NCBI RefSeq assembly: GCF_949987515.2
Contig: NC_082684.1
Coordinates: 17,909,701 to 17,973,700, forward strand
Direction of reading: 5' to 3'
Source: Delphinus delphis
Lineage: Eukaryota > Chordata > Mammalia > Artiodactyla > Delphinidae
DNA length: 64,000 bases
Positions within the stretch are counted from its first letter, which is position 1, and each line of letters begins with the position of its first letter. Below the pieces are notes generated by a model. That model saw nothing but the letters and a program-made list of their open reading frames with translations. It did no database searches and was not told the DNA's origin. Below are positions 1-10,286 of this stretch, piece after piece. Made by a program: the position numbers and the translations under genes.

Positions 1-700
1 TCTGCTTAATCAAGGCTATTTTTGAACCTCTCTAGTGAATTTTTCAGTTCAGTTATTTTATTCTTCAGCCCAAATTTTCTGTTTATTTTTAATATATTTT
101 CTCTCTTTGTCAAAATGCTGATTTTGTTCCTTCTTCATTTTCTGAACCACGTTTAAGATGGTTATTTTGAATTCTTTGTCAAGTAGTTCATATCTGTATT
201 TCTTTAGCATTGATTTCTGGAGGTTTATTTTGTTCCTTGTTTGGACCATGCTTTCCTATTTCTTTTTGTTCCTTGAATCTTTATGTGGGTGTCTGTGCAT
301 TTGATAAAAGAACCACCTTTTCTTGTCTTTACAGACTGGCTTCATACAGAGAAGGACCTTCACCAATCACCCTGGCGAGAGATTCTGGGGGCCCCTCCAG
401 CATTTTCTGTGGATGTGTCTTCTCTGGACTTGTGCATGTAAATTCCCAGAGGGATGGCCCAGTTTTGCTTTTCAGACATTTGTAATCTCTTGCGCCCTCT
501 GGTGCCTGTCTCCTGTCAGTGCTTCAAGGTAGGCAATACAGAGACCAGTCCCTCAGGAAACCCCTCAAAAAGCTAGAAAATTGGATGGGTGTTCCATTTC
601 TTTCTTTCCTCAGGGAGAAACTTGAATTTGGTAGTTTTCACCTGTTTATTTTGCACTGAGCTTGGGGCAGAGGCTACAGCCATTAGTAAATACTAGTTAC
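1..700 (-). mobile_element. Old LINE fragment, probably L1 5' region, reverse strand
   Basis: The first 500 bases resemble the antisense of the 5' part of old mammalian L1 elements, including a stretch like 'gaattctttgtca' followed by 'ggtttattttgttcc'. Short open frames on both strands show no codon conservation. The assignment is from recalled consensus and the right-hand boundary is uncertain. It could be another ancient repeat. Confidence 0.4.
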
Positions 701-739
701 TATTATCAACTTTTTTCTTAGCAGGAGGTTCCTCTAAAA

Positions 740-1483
740 ATTGAAAGTAGAGCTACCATACAATCCAGCAATCCCACTTCTGGGTATATCCAAAGGAAAT
801 GAAAACAGGATATCAAAGGGATATCTGCGTCTCCATGTTCTTTGCAGCATTATTTGCAAAAACCAAGGTAAAGAAATAATCTAAGTGTCCATCCAAAGAT
901 GAACGAGTAAGGAAATTGTAATGTGTATATATAATATATGAGATATAATATATCATGTACATTATATTACATATATGGAATACTATTCAGCCTTTACAAA
1001 AGAAGGAAATCCTGCCATTTGTGACAGCATGGGTGGACCTTGAGGGCATTAGACTAAGTGAGATAAACCAGACAAAGAAAAACAAATTCTGAATGGAACT
1101 ACTTATAATGGTATCTTGAAAAAAAAAGTCAAACTCAAAAACAGAGAATAAAAGAGTGGTTTCCAGGAGTTGGGGGTGAGGGAAACTTTCACCTATAAAA
1201 TTAATAAGATCTGAGAATCTAATATAAAATGGTGACTATAGTTGATAACACTGTATTGTGTATTGAAATTTGCTGAGAGAGTAGAACTTAAATGTTCTCA
1301 ACAAAAATATTAAAAATAAATTAATAAACATATGCGAGGTTATGGCTTCTGTACTAAAAATAACTATATGGGGGAATCATTTCATAATGTACACATATAT
1401 TAAATCACCCCAATATACAGTTTAAATACCTTTCAATTGTACATATCAATTATACCACAGTGAAGCTGAATTATTTTTAAAAG
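740..1483 (+). mobile_element. L1 3' end (C-terminal ORF2 relic plus 3' UTR)
   Basis: The stretch starting near 740 matches the L1 ORF2 C-terminal region (the 'gctaccatacaatccagcaatcccac' block that is conserved in mammalian L1s). It runs through the 'atactattcagcc' block at about 979 and then an L1-type 3' UTR. It ends near 1483 with the usual 'ttatacc...gctgaa' terminus and a degenerate A-rich tail. It is heavily mutated, with a TA-rich expansion near 930-975. No coding capacity remains. Confidence 0.7.
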
Positions 1484-1529
1484 TCAAAGATCATAGAATC
1501 AGATAAAACTTTTTTAAAAGAAAGATCCA

Positions 1530-1708
1530 GGCCTTCCCTGGTGGTACAGTGGTTGGGGGTCCGCCTGTCGATGCAGGGGAAGCAGGTTCGTGCCCCGGTC
1601 TGGGAGGATCCTGCGTGCCGCGGAGCAGCTGGGCCCGTGGGCCGTGGCCGCTGAGCCTGCGCGTCCGGGGCCTGTGCTCCGCGGCGGGACAGGCCACAGC
1701 GGTGAGAG
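1530..1708 (+). mobile_element. CHR-type SINE without an A tail
   Basis: A tRNA-derived SINE begins at 'gccttccctggtgg'. It contains the box A-like start, a box B-like 'aggttcgtgccc' and the CHR body rich in CpG. It ends abruptly at 'ggtgagag' with neither the usual 'gcccgcgtaccgc' end nor an A-rich tail. It is flanked by a perfect 10 bp repeat 'gaaagatcca' at 1520-1529 and 1709-1718, so it is a genuine insertion with an atypical 3' end. Confidence 0.85.
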
Positions 1709-2252
1709 GAAAGATCCAACTATATGCTGTCTACCAGATACCCATATTGTATATAACGACAAAGACAGGTTAAAGCCAAAAGAATGGAAAATTATATACC
1801 ATGCAAACACTTACCAAAAGAAAGTTTGAGTGTCTATATTTTTATCAGAAAATATAGGCATTAGAAAAAGAGCTATTAACAGTGATAAAGAGGCTTGTTA
1901 CATGGTGATTAAGGGAATCAGTTATCAAGATAAAATAGTAATCCTAAATATTTGTGTACCTTCCAAATAAATGAAACAACAACAAATAGAACTGAGAGGT
2001 GAAACAGACAAACGGAACAATTATATTCGGAGGCTTCAAAGCTCTTCTATCACTAATTGATAGAGCACTAAATCAGTAAGGACACAGATGACCTGAAAGT
2101 ACTATCAATCAGCTGAACCCATTGATATTTACAGAATATTTCATTCACGTGCAACAGAATACATTCTTTTCAAATATCCATAAGGTGGACACACAGACCA
2201 TATTCTGCTTAACGAAGCATACATTGTAGGTCTAAAAGTTTAAAATAATTGA

Positions 2253-2320
2253 AATTATTCAAATGCATTTTCTACCATACTGGAATTATTCAAATGCATT
2301 TTCTACCATACTGGAATTAA
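2253..2320 (+). repeat. 31 bp tandem duplication
   Basis: A 31 bp unit starting 'aattattcaaatgcatt' at 2253 is repeated at once from 2284, followed by the start of a third copy ('ggaatta'). The copies are essentially identical, so the duplication is much younger than the L1 relic that carries it. Confidence 0.9.
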
Positions 2321-2340
2321 ATGAGAAATATGTGACACAG

Positions 2341-3164
2341 AGAAAGAGAGAGAGACTGCTATGACCTACTGATAAATAATATGATAGAGACAATAAGTGG
2401 ATTGGAGTTCACAGAAACATGTGAATAATGGGGTTGAAGCTGTTGAAAAAGGATTTTGAGGAAATAAGATTTAATCTGATCTTGTTAAATTTGCATATTT
2501 TGCATGAAATGCAAAGGGGGTGATTACCAAGAAAGGTGATGGAACACTTTAAGAGTTGGGCAAGAGAATGGTGCTCAATTGGCCTATTACTTTCAAGCTA
2601 AGAGCAACAAATTTAACCCAGTATGAATATCTTACAGTACATCTCCTCAACACTTATATTTTAACCTTCAAGTTGTAAACTGATAACCCAAAGAAGACCT
2701 AATGCCTAAATGGTCTTAACCTTCAGCTGTCAGAGACAAAAAATTAAATAAAAATGATTTAAAGAAAATTAAATAAAACTTTAATAAATTAAATAAAATG
2801 TAATTAGTTGCCAATATTTTAAACCTGGACTATTTTACATTAAAAATCCATATCTTTTCAGTTTTTCTATTAAAATTTAAAAAATCTGTTTTTGCCAACC
2901 CATCATTCTAACATGGCAACAATTATATGGAGTTGAACATCAGAAGCTACTTTCTCAGACTGATTACACAAGTCCTTTACATATATTCTTTATGAATAGT
3001 CCTTTTCTATATTCCAACATCTAGCTGGTTTGCCTTTAGAAATTTCCTTAGCCATAAGGATATTTGAGATTTTAACCTCTATTCTCAACAGGTCAGAACA
3101 TTCTGTTCTGAATACAAACATTGATGACTTATCCCTTTGCTCATGCAATTTGGTTCTTGGAGTT
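2341..3164. other. Unclassified AT-rich sequence
   Basis: No gene, RNA or recognisable young repeat seen. A low-complexity patch of repeated 'aaattaaataaaa' units lies at about 2742-2805. Confidence 0.5.
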
Positions 3165-3464
3165 TCTTTCCCTTATCTCTCTCGGGTGAACTTATTCTAG
3201 TCATCAAAGACCCAGTTAAAAGGCTTTGTCTTCTGTGACTAACTTTAATGCTCATGCAAAATAAAATATCTCTTTCTTTGTGTTTTATAACACTTTCTAC
3301 ATTTTTTCATTAGAGCCATGACCACAATAACTGTTCACACACCCCTTTCCCATGCTGTGTAATATAAAATCTATCAGATTAGGATTTACTTGTATGATCC
3401 TTCTATTCCAAAATCAACACCCTGCTAGGTACATGGTAGGCACTTTGAATCTCAGTCTATGCCA
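3165..3464 (+). mobile_element. L2 LINE 3' end relic
   Basis: The order of old L2 landmarks is visible in degraded form: a 'cccagttaaaaggc'-like block, a 'ttataacactttctac' block and the terminal 'cctgctaggtacatggtaggcact' block near 3421-3444. These correspond to the L2 3' end ('cctggcacatagtaggcgct'). Very diverged and non-coding. Confidence 0.5.
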
Positions 3465-4598
3465 AGAGAGACCATGTGTGATCCTGGATTTTAGGGGTTA
3501 AAAAGTCAGGGGATGAGAATTCTCATTTCTGGGGCCAACCCAGGGTATAATTTGGTATGTACTGATAATGGCTGTGGCTTGTGCAGAGTTGGAGAACGGC
3601 ACCAACACGTGTAGCCTAATGGGATTTGATACTACAGCAAGGTTATCAGCATCCTGTCTCAGATATCAGGAAGTGTCTCGACTAGAAGCTACAGAGACTA
3701 CAGGGCCAGCAAATCAACTGTTATGACTGACTCACTACTGAAGTCAGGGCCCTGTTTCTGGTAACATCTTCCCCTAGGACAAATAAGAGAAGAAAAAAGT
3801 GGTAGATGCTACACAAAAGGAGAGAGAACGTTTTCCTATGCACACATGGGGACAAACCCTGGGGATAGCCATAAATAAAGGCTTATCCATAATATGGATA
3901 AAGGATATCCATAAATAAACAGCTGCTTCTACACAGCAGGTGAGAGGGGAACCACATAAAGACTATATGCATTGTTACTGTGCCATAAATACATGTGTAG
4001 ATATATACAAACAATAGGCAAATATTCACATGTATATTTATATATATGCATATGTACACAAAAATGTATGTATGTGTGTATGTGTATAGTTATTTTGTTA
4101 GTTAGTTAAAATTTTTCCAGTGTGGAAAGAAAATATATACAACATGAGCAGGACACTTCTGCAGGAAAAGTACAGAAGTTTGAGTGTTATTTCCTACTGT
4201 GGAAGACAAGATGCCATCATGAATAGAAGAGACAGTTTCACATATATTCACTAGAGAAAGGATTGTTGTTTTAACAGTAGTTTTTCAGTCATATATAACA
4301 CATCTTAATTTATATCGAGATGTCATATAAACAGAAGAATCTGTCTCTAGAAGTTTGTAAAGAAACTTCTCATCTGTAAACAATTGTGATTTCTTCAAAG
4401 TACAGAAAAAAGTTTCTCAGGTTAAAAAAGAAACTTTCAGGCATTTTAATTTAGTTAATATTCAGTAAGCTAAATAACAGCAGGTGAGAGGAGAGCCACA
4501 TAATTTTATATTTAAATATAAATATAAATTTTATATTTATATTAGGAGAAATCAAAGTAAAAAATCCATGAAATTAAAAAGCAAAATTAAAGTGGAAC

Positions 4599-4603
<5 letters not shown>
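3465..4603. other. Unclassified sequence with a small palindrome and a spaced direct repeat
   Basis: No gene seen. A near-perfect palindrome of 9 bp arms lies at 3883-3901 ('ttatccata' a 'tatggataa'). A 26 bp element at 3933-3958 recurs with two mismatches at 4477-4502. TA-rich cryptic repeats occupy 4000-4090. Confidence 0.5.

Positions 4604-4637
<34 letters not shown>
4604..4637. repeat. (TA)n microsatellite
   Basis: About 17 TA units inside a longer AT-only tract. Confidence 0.95.
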
Positions 4638-4641
<4 letters not shown>

Positions 4642-4699
4642 ATGTATATGTATATGTTTGTATAGATATATATGCATTATATTTATGAAGATGCAGATG

Positions 4700-5500
4700 A
4701 AAGCATCTGATTGTGAGGGTATTGTTAAATATATAAAAGATAATGGGGAACTCTATAAGAAAAGATTTCTGAGGATGTATCAGGGAATGGCCTCCAATAC
4801 ATATGCTTCAGCAGAGGAAGGCAGGACAAAATAGAGGCAGGTGTAGGTAGTTTTTTATGCATGGAAGTGGGAAATTGAGGAAGATCATCATGTTTTCTCT
4901 GTGAAGTAAGAGATAAAATGGTTTGTCTGTGGAAGTCTGGGAAGCATTGCTGAGTTCCAGTTTTGAAAAATGTGGGAAAGAACCAACACTTTCAATACAG
5001 TAAAGAAATCATCAGGAAGAAACTTGGACTAAGATTTACTGCATTTTTTTATGACTGGAAAGGGATGCTGATAACAGAACTGAGATGCCTAAAGGATCAT
5101 ATGAATTTAGAAAGGCGATGAATTGCAACTTTCACTGAGGCCCAGAAATAACCATGGCTAGGAAAGCAGGTTGTAATCCAAAAGAGTGATACCTGAATTT
5201 GTGATTACATAGTAGAAATAATCTACATTTAAATAAAATTCAGAATGTGAGAAAGAGGGGGCTAAGGAAAAAGTCTTAGAGATGAGGACATTAAGGATAG
5301 AGAGTCCATGGTTACACTGGTATTACCAAGGATGATAAAGGTAGGATTTGGGTGGAGAAAGGTTAATGAGACAGTCACCAAAAGCTTTGGTAAACAACAG
5401 GGAGTGTACTAGATGTTTCTGTTGATGATGGCAATAACAAAGTGGTGAGAAATATATAGTGAAGTGTCATGGATCTCAAATGAGTTGAAGGGTGTGGGTG
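4700..5500 (-). mobile_element. Possible ancient L2 relic, reverse strand
   Basis: Blocks such as 'ctctgtgaagtaagag' at about 4899 and 'gaggcccagaaataaccatgg' at about 5138 resemble antisense L2 coding sequence. Divergence is high and the boundaries are guesses. It could be unique sequence. Confidence 0.35.
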
Positions 5501-7910
5501 TGCGTGTGTGCGCTAGTTTTACAAGAGAGTAGAGGACTTATTACTAGCATTACTACAGGAGAGTATAGAGTACAGTAATACTACTTCACCATCCAGGGGT
5601 ACAGGTGTGGGAAAATAAGCAGCTAGCGTTTAAGGGGGCAGGTTAAAGTGGTATCTTCTGCTGAGAGTCAAGTTTCACTTATGGCAAAGAAATGAAGACG
5701 CTAATGATAGGACGTTTTTGGTGATTCCAGATTGATAGTTTTAGAGATTATGGTGGGAAAGTTTTGGAGGTAAAGGTGTGGTAGAGAGCTGAGTCCAGGA
5801 AACACTGGGAGAACAATGTACAGTACAGGATAAAAAAACACTAAACCTTGCACATGAGGCATTGACCAATTTAAACAGAAAAGAGACCAATGTTGAATGG
5901 AGAACCCCTTTGAGCATGGTGTTATTAAGTGTAGGTACCTGATAGTTTGACTTTTTCAACAGGAATGACTATAGTCCCAATAGGTTCCAACTCTGTCTAT
6001 ATGACATACATTTGGGATGAAGCTGGTTAGAGAAACCACCACCATAATAAATTAATACATTGCCATTTTATTTATATATTAGCCCTCCCTAAGTCTTTTT
6101 AGTGTGAATCATTGTAAGAGCATAATAAGTTTTATTATATTAATACCATTGATTTTCTGCATCTGCAAATCTAATGTCCGGTCTTTAAATCAGTATCTTT
6201 TCATCAAGGTCATTACATTTATAGGAGGTAGAGACTTGCAGCCAGAGAGTCTACTTTGGGAAAAAATTACATTATCATACCTTTTCAAGCACAACACATA
6301 TGAACACAAATTTTTATCATATATGAAGAAAAAAATCAACCCATTAATCAGTATCACAATGAGACAGGCTATCCCCACTCTTGACCAAGAGCTTATATCT
6401 TAATTTTCTGAACTGTTAAAAAACATTCATACAATTGCCTATCTTTCACACAACTATATATCCTGCCAACTATCATTAATCTTTCTAAAGTAGAACTCAA
6501 TTATAAGAGACCTTTGGAAAATGGGGGAAAAAAGTGACTACTTGATTTCTTTGACTGCTTTTGTTCACTATGCCAACATGCATTTTTCTAGACCGCTTTC
6601 TATATACTAGAAATCGTGTTAGGTCAAACCTCTGACCTTGAAGAGTTCATGAGTTTATGGTGTTCAATTCCCTCAACCTTCTGGCGATCCTACAGTTGAC
6701 ACACTTCAGTTTCTGATTTCATGTTGAATATTGATTTTCCAACATTTTCAACAAAGAAAGGTCATCCTAGCAAAAGATCCTTTACTTTAGTAACAATTTA
6801 AAATTTTTTTTCAAACACAAATGCTAAAACCCATGGCCTTCATTCAAATAAGCTTTCATTTAAACAGATTTTCTTCTTTTCTCAGACTTGAATTTAGCTT
6901 GTGACTTGACAGTTGAACAGCTGTTGACTTAAATTTCCATAAGACTGTATGTTTTGAAAAAGAAGATTAAAATACCTCACTTTTCTATTCAGGTCCAACA
7001 AAAACAAGGGCAGTTAAACCTAAACTATTTGGCTAAGAGAAAGGAGATAGAATTCTTTTCTTTTTCATTGTATCCTTTCATATCACTCCCCCATATCCCC
7101 TCAACCAGGATACACACACACACACACAAAGATACCTCCTGTTCTTAAAAGGAGCCCAAACTTGATTTTTCATGGAGGTTTGTAGAAACACATGTAATGA
7201 AAATAGTACTGTTTATTTGACATCAAAGACCTTCTATTTCTGTCTATCTTTGTCAGCAGCTTTTAAAGCAATCTTGATAGCTGGCTTTATTGGATAAAAT
7301 AGTAAAACCTCCACAAAAGAAAGAAAAAAAAAATAGAAATACTCAGGCACTTTAATTAAAACTTTGGAATAGAGATCCAGGATATTTTAAGGTTAAATTC
7401 AGACACTCTAGCAGAACTTGTATGTACACATTCTTATTTGAACCACTCATTCGGTGCTCTTTCCTTTGTTTAAGCCTGGTGTTAATTCAAGTGGAAGAGT
7501 CGGAAGACTTTGCCTTCAGTATTTTTAAATAAAATAACCCTCTTGAAATGTATGTAACATTATAAAATCAGTGAATGCTACTTTTTTGGTAATCTGTTGA
7601 AAGGGAAATAATAAAAGTGGGTAAGACCCTTTTCTCTGATTTCACTGTATATGTAACCACGGTCCCCCCCATTCTGTTTTCATGTAGATGCAAAACAAAA
7701 AACAAGTGTACAGTTATCTTGGATCTTAAACTAGAGAAGAATTCATGTAGTTATTTAAGGATAATGAGCTACATCAACAGTATCAGTCTGGCCAACTATG
7801 TAGCAGGCTTAATCAAGCAAAGCTGAGTCAGGTGCAATATTGAGTTCGGTAGGGCACACATGAAGGTTCAGGTAAGTTAACTGAACCATAGGGAGCTGCC
7901 ATTTAAAAAC
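5501..7910. other. Unclassified sequence
   Basis: No gene or clear repeat recognised. The short open frames (for example 6104-6403 plus, 7617-7826 plus) have no recognisable domain or codon signature and are what chance gives in AT-rich DNA. A short (AC)n run is at 7111-7127. Confidence 0.5.
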
Positions 7911-7920
7911 TAGATCTTCA

Positions 7921-8143
7921 GGGCTTCCCTGGTGGCGCAGTTGTTGCGAGTCCGCCTGCCGATGCAGGGGACACAGGTTCTGTGCCCTGGTCCGGGAAGA
8001 ACCCACATGCTGCGGAGCGGCTGGGCCCGTGAGCCATGGCCGCTGAGCTTGCGCGTCTAGAGCCTGTGCTCTGCAACGGGAGAGGCCACAGCAGTGAGAG
8101 GCCCGCGTACCGCAAAAATAAATAAATAAATAAAATAAAATAA
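7921..8143 (+). mobile_element. CHR-type SINE
   Basis: Full-length tRNA-derived SINE from 'gggcttccctggtggcgcag' to 'gcgtaccgc', followed by an (AAAT)n-like tail. Target duplications are 'tagatcttca' at 7911-7920 and 'tagaacttca' at 8144-8153, with one mismatch. The promoter boxes look mostly intact. Confidence 0.93.
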
Positions 8144-8289
8144 TAGAACTTCAAAGTTCTACACATATTTTATTAGATTTCACATTGTAAAAACATCCCA
8201 TATGTAAAATAGTGTTACATGTTCTCCAGAAAAAAAGCATTTAATGAATGTGAATTTTTATTAAACCATTTGGAATACAATTCTGATCA

Positions 8290-8720
8290 TCAATATGACT
8301 GAAATTCTATGAGAATCCATCCACTCACTCAGCCAGTGTTTATTGAGCACTTGCTGGCTTCATTCAGCAAATATTCTTTGAGCACCTTCTCTGTGACAAA
8401 GATATTTGTAGATATTGTGGACACAAGAATGAAATGTCATGTCTCAGGTCTCAACAATATAGAGATGAATGACAGATTGCTTCTTCCTTTAAAGAGGTGT
8501 TGACAACTCCGAGAGAAGCAGGCATAACTAATTCTATGTCACAATAACATATAAAATAGGAATTAATAAAAGGGTTGTTAGTGCTAAGATAGAAATCAAT
8601 TAATTGAGTAGGGGAAGGATCAGGGAAGATTTCCCAGCAGATTGATAATGGTCCACTAAGGACGAGGAGACATTCCCTAGGTATTGCAAAAGAAGGAGGA
8701 GTTCTCAAATCTATGAACGC
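8290..8720 (-). mobile_element. L2 LINE 3' end relic, reverse strand
   Basis: Begins with the antisense L2 terminus ('ccactcactcagccagtgtttattgagca'-like order, then 'ttctttgagcaccttctctgtg'). It continues through 'gtgctaagatagaa' and 'gggaagatttccc' blocks that follow the antisense L2 3' UTR order. Diverged and non-coding. Confidence 0.55.
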
Positions 8721-8724
8721 TAAG

Positions 8725-9120
8725 GAAGATTTTATTTAGTTTCGACATATTTTTATTTGATCTGTTTTTTCACTTATTGTATACATACATTTCTATATAA
8801 GCTTATTGCCCTAAACCTCATCATTTCAATAGCCATATTGCATTTTAATGCATGAATAAAGCACAGATTAATAAACTGTTCACTTACTATTAGGTATCTG
8901 GTTGTTTCTAGTGTTTCATTAAATTGCCAGATATTTCAGAAAAAAATAAATTTTGAGAAATGGAAGTACATTCACAGGATTGACCCTATAGTTTTACAGA
9001 TGTTAAGAGTTTCAAGATTTATCTCTGAGGAAACTGCAACAATTTATTTTAAATACTACCAGTTATATTTAAGTACACTTGATTTCCCAGAGTTTAAACA
9101 ATTTTTTCTAGATCAACCAT
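8725..9120. other. Unclassified AT-rich sequence
   Basis: No gene or recognisable element seen. Confidence 0.5.
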
Positions 9121-9124
9121 TAAA

Positions 9125-9245
9125 TTTCAGCTTTACCAGGGCAAAGATTATTTCACTCATTAATATAGACCTAGGACTTAGCATAGTGCCTGATATAAAC
9201 ACTCAGTAGTGAGCTGCTAAATGGATGAATAAATGAATGAATGAG
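9125..9245 (+). mobile_element. L2 LINE 3' terminus relic
   Basis: Ends with the L2 signature: 'cttagcatagtgcctgata', a 'cactcagtag' block and terminal 'aatgaatgaatgag' repeats at about 9232-9245. Confidence 0.55.
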
Positions 9246-9249
9246 TGGA

Positions 9250-9695
9250 CACCACCATCTTAACTTACCTCTGTTGATTTAATAGGTGTGTTTCAGCATC
9301 ATAGAGTTTGCTTATATTCACATGTTAATTTATTATTTTATCATCATATACTATCCACCAAGTATTACATTAATGTTATAGGTTTATGCTGCACACAGTC
9401 TGGTTCTTAACCAGTAGACATACTACCTATTCTTCCCAGCTAAAGCATGCCAGTCTGTTATTTGCACAACTCCAGGGATTGGTAATGACTATCTAAGCCT
9501 ACTTTCTTCTTTGCCAGATATCCGCTTTTTCGTCCAGCAGTGGCCATATCACCCATTTCTTACTATTGAGACTAAGATAAAGTTTTCTGAAAAAAGCTTC
9601 TTGGAATTATTTTTCTTCTTTTGTTGGAAAAAAAAGAAAGAAAACCACCTGAGGAAAAACCCATTTTTATCAGCATCTCCCATGATAATTTACTT
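9250..9695. other. Unclassified sequence
   Basis: No gene or recognisable element seen. The frames at 9511-9774 (plus) and 9572-9847 (minus) overlap each other and carry lysine/phenylalanine runs typical of A/T tracts. Confidence 0.5.
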
Positions 9696-9699
9696 TGAA

Positions 9700-9935
9700 T
9701 ACAGCCATGATGTCTGGAGGTGTTGCAGCCATCTGGAAACCACATTTCAATATGCCTACAGTCAAAAAAAGTAACCAGCTTCAGACAACAGAGTAGAAGA
9801 ATGTCCTTGGTAAAATTATTGAGTTGTATCAACTCTAGATTGCCCATCTCCGGACTTCCTTTTATTTAAGATAATTAAACACCGCTATTGCTTAAGTCAC
9901 TCTGGGTGGGGTTTTCTATTATTTGTATCTGAAAA
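9700..9935 (+). mobile_element. LTR-like fragment (ERVL-type suspected)
   Basis: The block 'gatgtctggaggtg...cagccatc' at about 9710 is followed by 'ctccggacttcc' and 'ttaagtcactctggg'. That order resembles the R/U5 end of old ERVL-type solo LTRs. A related copy starts 'gatgtctggaggtgcag' at about 46113. No TG...CA ends or target duplication were found, so the family is uncertain. Confidence 0.35.
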
Positions 9936-10286
9936 TATTCCTGGCACAATTTTACTATGGAACTTTATGAAGGATATACTTAATAACGTTCTCATTTTTC
10001 TCATCACTGATCAAACTTCTTTTGATTTGGAATAAATATTACATTGTGTTTTTCTTTAATTTGACAAGTTGATTCTAGGTATATCCCTTGCAGTTTATTT
10101 CAGCTTGTGGAATGAAGGAAGAGATTAATTAATTAATATTTAAACTCAGATTTAAAGCCCATGAAAACATACTGACTCATATTTCTATACTCCTTTTTGA
10201 TCATTGTTGGAATTTATGTAGTCAATTTTTAGCTTTCTTTCCGCTGGACATTTTTATTCTTTTTAATATTATGTCAAAAAATTGTG
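9936..10286. other. Unclassified AT-rich sequence upstream of the fascin pseudogene
   Basis: No gene seen. The contrast between this AT-rich flank and the GC-rich block that follows marks the retrocopy edge. Confidence 0.5.

Larger units (their letters stand above)
1484..2340 (+). mobile_element. L1 ORF2 endonuclease-region relic, split by a SINE
   Basis: The sequence after the SINE at 1719 ('aactatatgctgtctacc') is the L1 ORF2 endonuclease region that precedes 'aaaagaatggaaaa'. The few dozen bases before the SINE (1484-1529) continue the same L1 leftwards. So this is one old L1 fragment cut by a later SINE. It contains a 31 bp tandem duplication near 2253-2313. No intact frame remains. Confidence 0.6.

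Noticed and set aside
7921..8143. Possible functional tRNA gene at the SINE start
   Set aside because: The box A/B-like segments belong to the tRNA-derived head of a CHR SINE with tail and target repeats. No complete cloverleaf was seen.
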